A DNA stretch of 63,508 nt from an uncultured Prevotellaceae bacterium (GTDB lineage Bacteria > Bacteroidota > Bacteroidia > Bacteroidales > Bacteroidaceae): NCBI GenBank assembly GCA_900318305.1, contig ONKB01000080.1, forward strand, positions 1-63,508, in the 5' to 3' direction. The position numbers were made by a program, and so were the translations under genes. Every line of letters starts with the position of its first letter. The stretch's first letter is position 1. Positions 25,167 to 35,254 of this stretch are shown one piece after another. A model generated the notes under the pieces. It did no database searches and was not told where the DNA came from. It saw only the letters and a program-made list of their open reading frames with translations.

Positions 25167-26984
25167 CTACATACGCTCAGGAACCTCAATGCCTAATAAT
25201 CCCATGCCAGTCCGGACAACTTTAGCAACATTTAAGGACAGCATAAGACGTAATTGTTTGATGGCAGGATTTGTCTCTTTCAATATGCTGTAATCGTGAT
25301 AGAACTGGTTGAATTCTTTTACTAAGTTATAGCAATAATTGGCAATAATGCTAGGGCTGTATTCTTCTCCAGCCTGTTGAATGATGGCCTGGAATTCGGC
25401 TAAAAGCTGAATAAGATCTTGTTCTTTGCCAGAAACAGAAACGCCTTCTGCAAGTGTTGCGGGGATGGCAAATTGTTCTTCTTCTGCCTTTCTCAACACA
25501 CTGCGTATACGCGCATAGGTGTATAAAATAAAAGGTCCTGTATTTCCGTTAAAGTCAATACTCTCTTGAGGATTAAACATCATGTTCTTCTTGGCATCAA
25601 CTTTGAGGAGGAAATACTTCAAAGCACCCATTCCGACGATACGGGCAATACTGTCTTTTTCCTCTTTGCTCATATCCTGGAATTTGCCAAGTTCTTCACT
25701 GGTCTGCCGTGCCGTGTTAATCATTTCTGCAATAAGGTCATCGGCATCAACGACGGTTCCTTCACGACTCTTCATCTTCCCATTGGGTAACTCAACCATG
25801 CCATAGGAAAAATGTACGAGGTCTTTACCCCATTTAAAGCCTAATTTGTCCAGAAGAATAGATAATACCTTGAAATGATAATCCTGTTCATTGCCGACAA
25901 CATAAACCATTTTGTCAATCGGAAAATCCTGGAAACGAAGTTTGGCGGTTCCAATATCCTGAGTCATGTAAACAGATGTTCCGTCCTTTCTAAGAAGCAG
26001 TTTCTCGTCCAGTCCTTCGGGAGTCAGGTCTGCCCATACAGAACCGTCTTCATGACGAACAAAAAGACCCTCGGAAAGTCCTTTTTCCACCTCTTGTTTT
26101 CCAACCAAATAGGTTTGTGACTCATAATAAATCTTGTCGAAACTTACTCCGAGAGCCTTGTAGGTCTCATTGAATCCCGCATAAACCCACTCGTTCATTT
26201 TTTCCCAGAGTGCACGAATATCAGGGTCGTTATTTTCCCATTTCACCAACATCTCATGAGCTTCTTTGATGAGGGGCGCTTCGTGTTTTGCTTTTTCGAT
26301 GGCGTCTTCTTCTCTGAGCCCAGAAGCCATATATTCTGCAACCAATTGCCTGACTTCTTCGCGATAGTGCTTATCAAAAGCCACATAATAGTCGCCTATC
26401 AGGTGATCACCCTTTTTCCCGGTAGTTTCGGGGGTAGCACCATTGCCCCATTTCTGCCATGCCAGCATGCTCTTGCAGATGTGTATGCCACGGTCATTGA
26501 CGATGTTAGTGCGTACTACTTTGTTGCCGTTGGCAGCGATAATGTTGGACAAGGCCCAGCCAAGAAGGTTGTTGCGAACATGACCCAGATGCAGCGGCTT
26601 GTTGGTGTTGGGGGAAGAGTACTCAATCATCACCAGAGGAGCATTCCCGGCCGCCTCTCTCAAACCATAATGCTCGTCTTTATGGATGTGTTCCAGCATG
26701 CCAGCCCAGAAATCGGATGCAATATTGAGGTTGAGGAAACCCTTGATGACATTATATCTTGCAATGGCTTTTTCATTATTTACCAGCCATTCTCCTATTT
26801 CCATTGCCGTTTCCTCTGGTTTTTTATGAGAAATACGCAGAAGAGGGAAAACAACCAGTGTAAGATGTCCTTCAAACTCTGGACGAGTTTTCTGTAACTG
26901 TATCTGACTTTCTTCAACAGCAGTTCCATAGAGATCCTTGATGGCAGCCAAGACAGAAGTCGTAAGAATATCTTCTATTTTCAT
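25167..26984 (-). CDS. argS: Arginyl-tRNA synthetase
   Basis: Class I synthetase, 605 aa, charging tRNA-Arg. It has the N-terminal tRNA-recognition domain, the HIGH-type motif KPLHLGHVRNNLLG near residue 135, the KMSKS-loop equivalent GKMKSREGT, and a C-terminal DALR anticodon-binding domain (YSILKETNPAIKQLRLML). It begins a minus-strand run with rnhA, an MsbA-like exporter and an LTA-synthase-type gene. A -7 box lies 29 bp upstream of the start. Confidence 0.97.
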   Translation of the reverse strand: MKIEDILTTSVLAAIKDLYGTAVEESQIQLQKTRPEFEGHLTLVVFPLLRISHKKPEETAMEIGEWLVNNEKAIARYNVIKGFLNLNIASDFWAGMLEHIHKDEHYGLREAAGNAPLVMIEYSSPNTNKPLHLGHVRNNLLGWALSNIIAANGNKVVRTNIVNDRGIHICKSMLAWQKWGNGATPETTGKKGDHLIGDYYVAFDKHYREEVRQLVAEYMASGLREEDAIEKAKHEAPLIKEAHEMLVKWENNDPDIRALWEKMNEWVYAGFNETYKALGVSFDKIYYESQTYLVGKQEVEKGLSEGLFVRHEDGSVWADLTPEGLDEKLLLRKDGTSVYMTQDIGTAKLRFQDFPIDKMVYVVGNEQDYHFKVLSILLDKLGFKWGKDLVHFSYGMVELPNGKMKSREGTVVDADDLIAEMINTARQTSEELGKFQDMSKEEKDSIARIVGMGALKYFLLKVDAKKNMMFNPQESIDFNGNTGPFILYTYARIRSVLRKAEEEQFAIPATLAEGVSVSGKEQDLIQLLAEFQAIIQQAGEEYSPSIIANYCYNLVKEFNQFYHDYSILKETNPAIKQLRLMLSLNVAKVVRTGMGLLGIEVPERM

Positions 26985-27012
26985 ATGTGTCTTTGATATG
27001 TTTTATAACATA

Positions 27013-27020
27013 CAAAGGTA
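27013..27020 (-). promoter_or_regulatory. -7 promoter box for argS
   Basis: Minus strand TACCTTTG fits TAnnTTTG, 29 bp before the ATG at 26984. The -33 region lacks TTTG. Confidence 0.55.
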
Positions 27021-27083
27021 GAAAAACTTTTGTACTTATTGGCTGATATACACTTAGGAATGCATGAAATAAGACCAAAAACA

Positions 27084-27115
27084 AACAGGGTTGCTTCAAT
27101 TAAAGCAACCCTGTT
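27084..27115 (-). terminator. Terminator of secDF
   Basis: ACAGGGTTGCTT (27085-27096) pairs with AAGCAACCCTGT (27103-27114), a 12-bp stem. On the minus strand it is followed by TTTGTTTTT. It lies 22 bp after the secDF stop, and T-rich flanks on both sides make it potentially bidirectional. Confidence 0.88.
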
Positions 27116-27136
27116 GTTTTATTCAGATGTACAAAG

Positions 27137-30100
27137 TTAAGCTTTTACATCTCTGGCATCCTGAATGCGAATATTCTGATCTTCCTTAATCTTCTTGTTG
27201 CCTCTAATGGTGAGATATGCAAGAGGAGCAGCAATGAACAATGAAGATGAAGTACCATAAATAACACCTAAAATCATTGCAAAGGCAAAGCTACGAATAC
27301 TGGCTCCACCAAAGAAGATGATGACAAGCAATACTACTAATGTTGTTGTTGAGGTATTAATAGTACGAGCCAATGTTGAGTTCAATGACTGGTTGAAAAG
27401 TAATTGCTTTTCGCGGTTAGGATAGAGGTGCAAATATTCACGTACGCGGTCAAATATAACCACTTTGTCGTTAATAGAATAACCGATACACGTAAGTATA
27501 GCACCGATAAAAGTCTGGTCAACTTCCAAGGAGAACGGCAGGACGCCCCAAAGCAGTGAGTATGTTCCAATAATCAATGTAGAGTCACACATCAAAGCAA
27601 TAGTGCTACCAATGGAGAATGCTACATTGCGGAAACGTATCAAGATGTAAATGAAGATGGCAACCAAAGATAAGAATACACTGATAATGGCACCGTGTGT
27701 AACATCTTTAGCTATAGAAGGGCCGACCTTCTGTGAACTGATAATTGAGCCACCGTCACGTTTTTCAGTGTTCTTGAAGTCCTCAAGAGTTACTTTGTCA
27801 CTTAAGAGTTTACCTGCACTAAGGCTATTGTAAAGGACTTTCTCGATTTCTTGGTCAATGGCGGGATCATTCTCGTCAATACGATAGTTGGTGGTAATAC
27901 GTACGGTTTTGTGATCGTTACCTAAAGCAATGACAGAAACATTGGCATCTTTCATTTGTGAGGTAACATATTGTCTTACGGTTTCAGGTTCAACTGGTTG
28001 TTCAAACTTAACTTCATAGTTACGTCCTCCAGTAAAATCAATGCCTGTACTCAAACCACGAGTATATAAGGAACAAATACTGATAATAAGCAAAATAGCT
28101 GTAACAGTAAATGTTATTTTATAAGAACTCATGAAATGGAATTGTGGGTTGGCCATCAAATTCTTAGACCATGCAGTACTGAAAGTAATGTTCTGCCACT
28201 TGTTCTTCTTTCCTACATAATAATCGTAGAAGAGGCGAGTGATGCAAACAGCCGTGAATACAGATGCCAGAAGACCGATAATCAATGTTGTGGCAAAACC
28301 ACGAATAGGACCTGTACCGAAATTAAATAAGATGATACCGGTAATAATAGATGTTACGTTAGAGTCAATGATGGCAGATAACGCATGCTTGTATCCAAGG
28401 TTTATAGAAGTGTACAATGACTTACCGCTCCGTAGTTCCTCTTTTGTGCGCTCATAAATAAGCACATTGGCATCCACGGCCATACCTAAGGTCAATACCA
28501 TACCGGCAATACCTGACATCGTCAGCGCAGCTTGGAAGGAGGTAAGTATACCGAAGGTAAAGAACAAGTTGAGCAACAATGCAAAGTTGGAAACCATGCC
28601 AGGAATGATGCCATAGAGACAACACATGTAAATCATCAGGAGAATAAAGGCTAATACACAAGAGATGAAGCCTTGATTGATAGATTGTTGGCCAAGACTC
28701 GGACCGACAATTTCTTCCTGTACAATATGGGCAGGAGCAGGCATCTTACCACTATTCAGTACATTGGCCAAGTCCTTGGTGTCTTCAGTTGTGAAATGAC
28801 CAGTAATCTCGGAACGTCCTCCAGTGATTTCATTCTGAACATTAGGAGCACTGTATACAACACCATCCAAAACAATGGCAATGGCATGATTGATGTTTTT
28901 CTTGGTTAAATTTGCCCAAATGCGTGCGCCGTCAGTATTCATTTCCATAGAAACACATGGGCGACCAAATTGGTCAAATGAACTTTGTGCGTTAACAATT
29001 ACATCACCCTCCAGAGGAGCCCGTCCTTTAAATCCTGCAGTTTTTATAGCATAAAGTTCATAAACTTCCATCTTGGCAGACATCTCAGAAGGCTTTACGC
29101 TCCATTTTAGTTGCAAATCTTCTGGAAGAGCATTCTTTGCCACTTCAGAATTAAGAAGCTGAGCTACTTCAGCAGTATCACGAGCTAACGCATAACCAAC
29201 CATGCTGCCTCCAGCATTTTGCATGGGGATAAGCTGAAGGATGCTTAAGAGAGGATGCTCTTTCTTAATTTTCTCAATCTCGTCGTTGTTATTTGCCGTT
29301 TCATTTTCCTTTGTTCCAATAAGTTTTGCCTTTAAAGAAGCTTCTGTAGCAGAACTGTCCACTTCGGCTACCTGATTATCTTCTTCAGCTATATTGGTTG
29401 TGTCTTTTACAATGCTGTTGGCAAGCTTACTGTCTAACGAAGTCAGATAAGGAATAATCACAGTTGCATCATAAGTTTCCCAGAATTCCAGATTCGCACT
29501 ACCTTGAAGTAATTTACGAATACGATCAGGTTCTTTGACACCAGGGAGTTCAACCATAATGCGACCCATTTGTCCCTCAAGGTTTTGGATATTTGGCTGA
29601 GCAACACCAAAACGGTCAATACGAGAACGTAAAACATTGTATGAATTCTCAACAGCAGCTTTTGTCTCCGAACGAAGAACGGTCTCGATTTCAGAATCGG
29701 TACTACGTGTGTTGACCTTACCTTTCAGCTGTTGGGTCGTAAAGATGGTATTCATCTTATCTTTTCCAGCTAAATTCTGGAAATGTTTTACAAACAGAGT
29801 AATTACATCGTCCTGGCTCTTTTGAGATTCTACAGTGGCTTCAGCAATAGCTTTAGTGAAATTAGGGTCTGTAGAATGGTCCGCAAGGCTCTTGATTACA
29901 TCGGGGACTGATACTTCAAGAACAACGTTCATGCCACCTTTTAAATCCAAACCCAAGCCAATCTGCATTTCTTGACATTGTTTTAAGGTATAAGCTCCAA
30001 ACCATACCTTTTCGTTTTTCAAAGAGTCAAGGTAAATTTGGGCTGCTTTGGCTTCCATGCCAGCTGCCTTCTTCTCGTAATGACGTGTTACGAAAGAGAA

Positions 30101-30169
30101 GGATAAATAGTAGATGCAGACTAATACAAGTGCTACTGCAAATACTTTTATAAATCCTTTGTTTTGCAT
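27137..30169 (-). CDS. secDF: Fused protein translocase subunit SecDF
   Basis: A 1010 aa inner-membrane protein that uses the proton gradient to help preproteins leave the SecYEG channel. SecD and SecF are joined in one chain. The SecD half (about 1-640) has an N-terminal helix, GLGLDLKGGMNVVLEV, a large periplasmic domain enlarged by a low-complexity acidic insert around EEDNQVAEVDSSATEAS, and six helices ending GFATTLIIGLLAS. The SecF half starts near residue 680 with TGIDFTGGRNYEV. Fusion is usual in Bacteroidetes. Monocistronic, between a promoter box and a terminator. Confidence 0.96.
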   Translation of the reverse strand: MQNKGFIKVFAVALVLVCIYYLSFSFVTRHYEKKAAGMEAKAAQIYLDSLKNEKVWFGAYTLKQCQEMQIGLGLDLKGGMNVVLEVSVPDVIKSLADHSTDPNFTKAIAEATVESQKSQDDVITLFVKHFQNLAGKDKMNTIFTTQQLKGKVNTRSTDSEIETVLRSETKAAVENSYNVLRSRIDRFGVAQPNIQNLEGQMGRIMVELPGVKEPDRIRKLLQGSANLEFWETYDATVIIPYLTSLDSKLANSIVKDTTNIAEEDNQVAEVDSSATEASLKAKLIGTKENETANNNDEIEKIKKEHPLLSILQLIPMQNAGGSMVGYALARDTAEVAQLLNSEVAKNALPEDLQLKWSVKPSEMSAKMEVYELYAIKTAGFKGRAPLEGDVIVNAQSSFDQFGRPCVSMEMNTDGARIWANLTKKNINHAIAIVLDGVVYSAPNVQNEITGGRSEITGHFTTEDTKDLANVLNSGKMPAPAHIVQEEIVGPSLGQQSINQGFISCVLAFILLMIYMCCLYGIIPGMVSNFALLLNLFFTFGILTSFQAALTMSGIAGMVLTLGMAVDANVLIYERTKEELRSGKSLYTSINLGYKHALSAIIDSNVTSIITGIILFNFGTGPIRGFATTLIIGLLASVFTAVCITRLFYDYYVGKKNKWQNITFSTAWSKNLMANPQFHFMSSYKITFTVTAILLIISICSLYTRGLSTGIDFTGGRNYEVKFEQPVEPETVRQYVTSQMKDANVSVIALGNDHKTVRITTNYRIDENDPAIDQEIEKVLYNSLSAGKLLSDKVTLEDFKNTEKRDGGSIISSQKVGPSIAKDVTHGAIISVFLSLVAIFIYILIRFRNVAFSIGSTIALMCDSTLIIGTYSLLWGVLPFSLEVDQTFIGAILTCIGYSINDKVVIFDRVREYLHLYPNREKQLLFNQSLNSTLARTINTSTTTLVVLLVIIFFGGASIRSFAFAMILGVIYGTSSSLFIAAPLAYLTIRGNKKIKEDQNIRIQDARDVKA

Positions 30170-30234
30170 TTTAATTATATTTTTATTTTGTTTTATCTTT
30201 GGTTAAAAATGTTTTAGCCACAATTTTCAGGGTG

Positions 30235-30242
30235 CAAATATA
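30235..30242 (-). promoter_or_regulatory. -7 promoter box for secDF
   Basis: Minus strand TATATTTG, about 66 bp upstream of the ATG at 30169. No clear -33 partner. Confidence 0.5.
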
Positions 30243-30389
30243 CTAATTTTATTATAAATACACTTCTTGTTTGGTTTCTTTTTGAAAGGCAGGGGTCCTT
30301 CCGGGTGTTGCTAATGCCTCAAGAACCAAGGGCAAGAGATTTTAGAAAAGTGTTGCTGCTTGCGCAACGGCTAAAAAGATCTTGTGTTT

Positions 30390-31487
30390 TTATTGTGTCG
30401 GAGGGTCTAATTGTAACCAACTACAAATGGGGTAATGATCGGAACCTTTGATGTCACTGCGGACTTTGCTTTTCAGGACATTCCAATGCTGGCTGCATAA
30501 AATGTGATCAATGCGGAAGAACATACCCGCTTCATGATATGTTATTCCAGGCCCACAACCTCCTCGCGTAAAAGAGTCATTAAGCACAGATGTTAGTTGT
30601 GAATGAACATACGAAAGAGGTGAGTCATTAAAATCTCCACAAAGAATGATAGGAAAATGAGACAAAGTCTTAATATATTTTATGAGAGTATCAGACTGTT
30701 GCGCCCGGAGAATTCCTGCTTCATCAACTTTACGAGCCAAATAATGGATGTTTGATTTTGTGTCTTCTTTTGTAGGCTGTTTGACAACTTCCTTAAATAA
30801 CGTTTTGTCTTCCTTGCTGATGGCATTAGAGATGAAATGGCTATTAATCACAACAATGGTGTCTGTTTCGGTCTTCAACCTATAAATAACGGCTCCGTGA
30901 GGAGCATCCGGGCCTTGTACTTTGCATTTATCAATGATGGGGAAACGTGTATAGATGCTGAGGGTATTATAATAGAACATCGTTGTGTCCTTATATTCCC
31001 AAGGAGACATAATGGTATCCATCATACGTTTCTGTGAGGGCAGGTAATTGGCTTCCTGAAGACATAATATATCAGCATTGTTAGAATGGATGAAATCTAA
31101 AATCACTGTTCTTTTGTCGGCATCGTTCTTGGAAAAATCATTAACATTATAGCTGAGAATTTTAATAATATTTCCGTCGGAAAAAGATTTTGAAAAATTG
31201 ACGGGGATGTATGTCCTTATGGGGACACTGCATAGAAGAAGCCCTATGATACTACTTGCGAACCACTGAGGGTGTAAGAATAACCACATTAATGATAATA
31301 GGCAGTAAACAAGTAAAATTGGGCCGAATGCCAGGCTTGCAGAAACAAGCCAAGGATGTATGCTTGGGTGTAACATGCAACCATATCCCGATAAGCACAA
31401 CAATATGAAAACTATGAGGTGGAAACCGAGGAGTAATATATTGAAGGTTCTTCCTAGCTTATTATTATTATGAGAAGATGTTCCCAT
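30390..31487 (-). CDS. Membrane-anchored endonuclease/exonuclease/phosphatase family protein
   Basis: A 365 aa protein with three to four N-terminal hydrophobic helices (to about 100) and a C-terminal EEP-fold hydrolase domain. Active-site text is visible: ILSYNVNDF, DILCLQEANY (metal-binding Glu), NSHFISN, ILCGDFND (Asp/Asn) and GSDHYPI (catalytic His). Relatives include phosphodiesterases of lipids and nucleic acids; the substrate is unknown. The start overlaps the rhomboid stop by one base. Last gene of the ompH-murI-epimerase-PAP2-rhomboid-EEP run. Confidence 0.9.
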   Translation of the reverse strand: MGTSSHNNNKLGRTFNILLLGFHLIVFILLCLSGYGCMLHPSIHPWLVSASLAFGPILLVYCLLSLMWLFLHPQWFASSIIGLLLCSVPIRTYIPVNFSKSFSDGNIIKILSYNVNDFSKNDADKRTVILDFIHSNNADILCLQEANYLPSQKRMMDTIMSPWEYKDTTMFYYNTLSIYTRFPIIDKCKVQGPDAPHGAVIYRLKTETDTIVVINSHFISNAISKEDKTLFKEVVKQPTKEDTKSNIHYLARKVDEAGILRAQQSDTLIKYIKTLSHFPIILCGDFNDSPLSYVHSQLTSVLNDSFTRGGCGPGITYHEAGMFFRIDHILCSQHWNVLKSKVRSDIKGSDHYPICSWLQLDPPTQ

Positions 31488-32383
31488 TATTTTCTAAAGA
31501 GTTTTTCTTTTTCATCTGGCGTAAGACTTTCGTATCCAGAGTGTTTGATTTTTTTTAATATGCGATTTAATTCTTCAACAGAAACTTCTTCTTGTTTTTT
31601 AGGGGGAGCATACGCTCTATTTTGCTTATTGATGCTTTTTTTATGATGAAAGAAGCTGTAGATCTTCTTTGCCACATTCTTTTTCTTGGGTTCATATTCT
31701 TCCCATGTTGTGAAGCCTGAGGAGTGACGTTGTTCCTGCTTCTTGTAGAGTTTAATTAAGAACCAACCAGCGGCAGCTCCTCCTAAATGAGCAAAGTGTG
31801 CAATACTGTCGCCGGATGCTCCCAGGGCAACAATAAGTTCAAGTGCGATAAATCCAACAACCATATACTTGGCTTTCATGGGGATAGGAGGTATGAGTAA
31901 CAGAACTCTTTCGTTAGGGAAGAGCATACCATAGGCAATGAGTATTCCATAACAACATCCAGATGCTCCTATCGTTGTCCATGTACTGAGGTATTGGCTC
32001 ATGGGAATCATACTTATTCCCAAATTGACCATCTCATAATTATCAAGTCCTTGAGCATAATAGGAAATCAATTGAACAAGTTCTTGGCTAAGGCCGGCAA
32101 TGACTCCACAAACGATATAGAACAGGATAAACTTTTTTCCTCCGAGAACAGATTCAATGATGCGGCCAAACATCCATAGAGAGAACATATTGAATACGAT
32201 ATGGCTAATGTTGGCATGCATGAACATGTATGTGAGCAATTGGAGTGGATTGAAATTGGGAGCCATAATAAAATGGAGCCCAAGCAAGTGATTTAAATCT
32301 ATGCTCCATCGCTCTCCAACTATTAAGGCTAAGAAAAAGATGCCGTTAATGATGATAAGGTTTTTGGTTACAGGAGGTGTCAT
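31487..32383 (-). CDS. Rhomboid family intramembrane serine protease
   Basis: A 298 aa membrane protease with about six helices. The catalytic serine is in TIGASGCCYG (GxSG), the catalytic histidine in IAHFAHLGGAAAG, and the conserved HxxxxN is in HANISHIVFNMFSLW. The C-terminal ~70 residues are soluble, basic then acidic, ending VEELNRILKKIKHSGYES, a tail common to Bacteroidetes rhomboids. It cleaves transmembrane segments; substrates unknown. 32 bp downstream of the PAP2 gene. Confidence 0.93.
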   Translation of the reverse strand: MTPPVTKNLIIINGIFFLALIVGERWSIDLNHLLGLHFIMAPNFNPLQLLTYMFMHANISHIVFNMFSLWMFGRIIESVLGGKKFILFYIVCGVIAGLSQELVQLISYYAQGLDNYEMVNLGISMIPMSQYLSTWTTIGASGCCYGILIAYGMLFPNERVLLLIPPIPMKAKYMVVGFIALELIVALGASGDSIAHFAHLGGAAAGWFLIKLYKKQEQRHSSGFTTWEEYEPKKKNVAKKIYSFFHHKKSINKQNRAYAPPKKQEEVSVEELNRILKKIKHSGYESLTPDEKEKLFRK

Positions 32384-32415
32384 CGAGATTGAATGTATTG
32401 AAATAAAATGAGCAA

Positions 32416-33369
32416 TTAATGTGCCATCTTTAGGAGCTTATTTGTTATAAATGAAGAAAGATAAAAGATAGGTACTGCAAAGAGCCATCCTCCTAAAACG
32501 TCTATGGCATAATGGGCACCTATATAGACGGTGGAAAGACAGAGTATGACATAAAAGGGGAAAAATATCCAAAACATGCGACGTGACATTTTCCAAAAAA
32601 GAAGAATAATAATGGATGATAATCCTACATGAGAGCTTGGAAATGCCGCTATGGGTTTTTCTTTCTCCTGCATTATTTCTACCAAATGGGAAAACAATCC
32701 GCCTTGAGAAGAGTTATCATGAACCAGTTCTGAATGATAGAGAAACCAGTTTCCGATTTCAGGGAATTTCCCCTCGCTGACAAGAGAAAAGCCTATATGT
32801 TGAAAATAGAATTGAGGACCTGCTGACTGGAGGAAGAGGAAGATAACATAGAACAACATGAACGAACAAACCATAACGCATGTAGAGTAATCAAGCCACT
32901 TGTAAGAATGAAATAACGGCCAGACGAAAATGCTTATAATCATCAAGTAGTATGAGAAATAACCCAGGTTAAACAATTCTTTCCACCAAAGACCTGAAAG
33001 AATTTGCCTAAATAGTATTGCAGGCTGACATCCGAAAATGACCTGATCAATGTGAGCGAAAATGTGGTCAGTGTTAGGCATAAACTTGGCAAAATAGTAA
33101 ATATCTGGATACCAATAACCCAACAAGGCGACTTGAAACAAAATGCGGAGTAAATAAATAAGTAGACAAGGTCTAAGGCGGTATAATTTCCATAGGACTA
33201 AGGTACTTGTCAAAATCAATAGCCGGTTGATGATAGGGGCGGCCTCAATTTTATCCCAAAGAATCCCCGCCAGTATGAAAGTAAACAAGCAATATGAAAC
33301 CATAATCCATTCTATGGCCAAAAGGCCTGAGGTGGCTTGTTTATGTGGAGAAAGAAGAGTTATAGCCAT
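32416..33369 (-). CDS. PAP2 superfamily membrane phosphatase/transferase
   Basis: A 317 aa integral membrane protein with about six to eight helices. PAP2 signature parts are FPSSHVGLSS and YIGAHYAIDVLGG, holding the active-site histidines and aspartate. The long chain and these motifs resemble the Aur1/inositol-phosphorylceramide synthase branch, but a plain lipid phosphate phosphatase is equally possible. The start overlaps the 3' end of the upstream epimerase gene by 10 bp, so the two are translationally linked, hinting at a shared lipid or glycan pathway. Confidence 0.85.
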   Translation of the reverse strand: MAITLLSPHKQATSGLLAIEWIMVSYCLFTFILAGILWDKIEAAPIINRLLILTSTLVLWKLYRLRPCLLIYLLRILFQVALLGYWYPDIYYFAKFMPNTDHIFAHIDQVIFGCQPAILFRQILSGLWWKELFNLGYFSYYLMIISIFVWPLFHSYKWLDYSTCVMVCSFMLFYVIFLFLQSAGPQFYFQHIGFSLVSEGKFPEIGNWFLYHSELVHDNSSQGGLFSHLVEIMQEKEKPIAAFPSSHVGLSSIIILLFWKMSRRMFWIFFPFYVILCLSTVYIGAHYAIDVLGGWLFAVPIFYLSSFITNKLLKMAH

Positions 33370-34388
33370 TTTTCTTTTTTATACCAAGCAATTGTTTCTT
33401 GAACACCCTTTTTAAGATCATATTGTGCCCGATAACCAAGTTTTTCTAAAGGGGAAATATCACATCGCCAATTGCGTTGTTTTAAAATATTATATTTGTC
33501 ATTGTTTAACGCAGTCATATTACCCGTGACCTTTGTTACGACAGTACTGATATTGCATATGATTTTCAACAGCCACAATGGAGCTTTAATATGAAAGACG
33601 CCATGGAGATTCATCTCCTGCTGAATCAGGATGCTGAAATCTTGGGCACTATAAGTGTTGCCATCGCTGACAAAATATGCTTGTGCCCTCTCCCCTCTTT
33701 CTAAGGCAATAAATAGAGCTGAAACAAGGTCTTTGACATAGACAAAAGTAATTTCCTGTGGCTTGTATCCTATAGAAAAATCAACATGGTGTTTAATACT
33801 TTTTGCCATTAAGAAATAATCTTTTTCTCGAGGACCATATACTCCAGTAGGGCGCAATATGACAGAATTAAGGTCATGTTGCGCCTTAAGGTAGTTTTCT
33901 GCGGCTAATTTGCTCTTTCCATATGCAGTGTTGGGTTGAGCTTCGTCGGAATCCAAGAAAGGAGCATAATAATGTCCGTTGTTATCCGGCAAAAATGTTT
34001 GCTTTACATCTCCAAGAACACTTAAAGAACTGAGAAAAACAAACCTTTGCGGAAGAATGGAAGCCGCTCTTAATGCCTCAACTAAATTTTGAGTCCCTTG
34101 GAAGTTCGTGCGGAAAAAATCATTTTGATTTTTACCTTTTGTTGCTCCTGCTGCATGTATGACTGCGTCCCACCCTTTTGGATATAATGAGGTGAATCTT
34201 TCGAGTTGTAGTTGTAGTTGTTCTGGACAATCCAAGTTGAGTTCAATAAAATGGATGCGCTTATCTTGCAGATATTTTCTGCTACTGGTGGAACGAAGGG
34301 CTGCCCATACTTCATGTCCAAGTTCTAGGGATTTTTCAACAATGAAACTCCCAATAAAACCACTTGCTCCAGTTACTAATAATCGCAT
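33360..34388 (-). CDS. NAD-dependent epimerase/dehydratase family protein
   Basis: A 342 aa extended short-chain dehydrogenase. It has the Rossmann motif VTGASGFIGSFIVE at the N-terminus, VIHAAGATKG, the catalytic serine region VFLSSLSVLG and the active-site YGKSK (YxxxK). The C-terminal region (LLKIICNISTVVTKV) resembles 3-beta-HSD-like and ceramide-reductase-like members rather than classic sugar epimerases, but the substrate is not decidable here. Overlaps murI by 13 bp upstream and the PAP2 gene by 10 bp downstream. Confidence 0.87.
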   Translation of the reverse strand: MRLLVTGASGFIGSFIVEKSLELGHEVWAALRSTSSRKYLQDKRIHFIELNLDCPEQLQLQLERFTSLYPKGWDAVIHAAGATKGKNQNDFFRTNFQGTQNLVEALRAASILPQRFVFLSSLSVLGDVKQTFLPDNNGHYYAPFLDSDEAQPNTAYGKSKLAAENYLKAQHDLNSVILRPTGVYGPREKDYFLMAKSIKHHVDFSIGYKPQEITFVYVKDLVSALFIALERGERAQAYFVSDGNTYSAQDFSILIQQEMNLHGVFHIKAPLWLLKIICNISTVVTKVTGNMTALNNDKYNILKQRNWRCDISPLEKLGYRAQYDLKKGVQETIAWYKKEKWL

Positions 34389-35245
34389 ATTGTATTGTAT
34401 TCAGTCAGTTCAATGTGTTGAGAAAGAACGGAATGCTCCATAAAGCGGCAAGCCGAGCGGTCAAAAATTAAACTGTTTTCTGTTGTCAAATAATTACAAG
34501 AACCATTTTTTGTACATTTCTCTGCCATTTCAGGATGGCGTAGTAAATAATTCTTTAAACTAGAAGCGATATATTGTCCTTGAGGAACAATATTTACACC
34601 TTGAGGAGTATGTTTCCGGATTAGAGGTAGCAACAGAGGATAATGAGTGCAGCCCAAAATGATAGTATCTATATTCTTGTCTTTGCTCATTAAAATATTA
34701 ATGTCTTTGCGAACAAAATAGTTTGTTCCTTCATTCTCCAACTCAAAATTTTCCACCAATGTTGCCCACATAGGACAAGCATGTCCTTCTACGTGGATGT
34801 CAGGATAGAGTTTGTTTATTTCCAAATTATAAGAGTTGGAGTTTATTGTTCCTGTAGTGGCAAGTATGCCAATGTGTCGTGTCTTGGAAATATTGCCGAC
34901 ACATTCGGCTGTTGGGCGGATAACTCCTAAAACCCGTCTTGAAGAATCAAGCAAGGGAAGATCTTTTTGTTGGATGTTTCGTAACGCTTTTGCAGAAGCC
35001 GTGTTGCACGCAAGAATTATCAGGTGACATCCGTGTAGAAAAAGATAGGATACAGCCTCACGAGTATATTGATATATAATTTCAAACGAACGCGTGCCAT
35101 AGGGTGCTCTCGCATTATCGCCTAAATATAAATAATCATATTCAGGGAGAGTGTTGCGCAACTCCTTGAGGATGGTTAAACCACCATATCCAGAATCAAA
35201 GACACCAATAGGTCCTGGTGCACTTGGAAGTTTTACTGAAGCCAC
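34376..35245 (-). CDS. murI: Glutamate racemase
   Basis: Makes D-glutamate for peptidoglycan. The 289 aa protein has IGVFDSGYGGLTIL at the start and both catalytic cysteines, in LACNTASAKA (near 80) and ILGCTHYPLL (near 195). It lies 9 bp downstream of ompH in a run driven by the promoter at 35953-35983. Confidence 0.96.
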   Translation of the reverse strand: MASVKLPSAPGPIGVFDSGYGGLTILKELRNTLPEYDYLYLGDNARAPYGTRSFEIIYQYTREAVSYLFLHGCHLIILACNTASAKALRNIQQKDLPLLDSSRRVLGVIRPTAECVGNISKTRHIGILATTGTINSNSYNLEINKLYPDIHVEGHACPMWATLVENFELENEGTNYFVRKDINILMSKDKNIDTIILGCTHYPLLLPLIRKHTPQGVNIVPQGQYIASSLKNYLLRHPEMAEKCTKNGSCNYLTTENSLIFDRSACRFMEHSVLSQHIELTEYNTICDY

Positions 35246-35254
35246 AATAAGGTA

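Noticed and set aside
26256-26897. 213-codon plus-strand frame
   Set aside because: Antisense to argS, which is complete.
30345-30385. Terminator after the EEP-family gene
   Set aside because: Only a 5-bp GTTGC/GCAAC stem is visible with a poor T-run; too weak to call.
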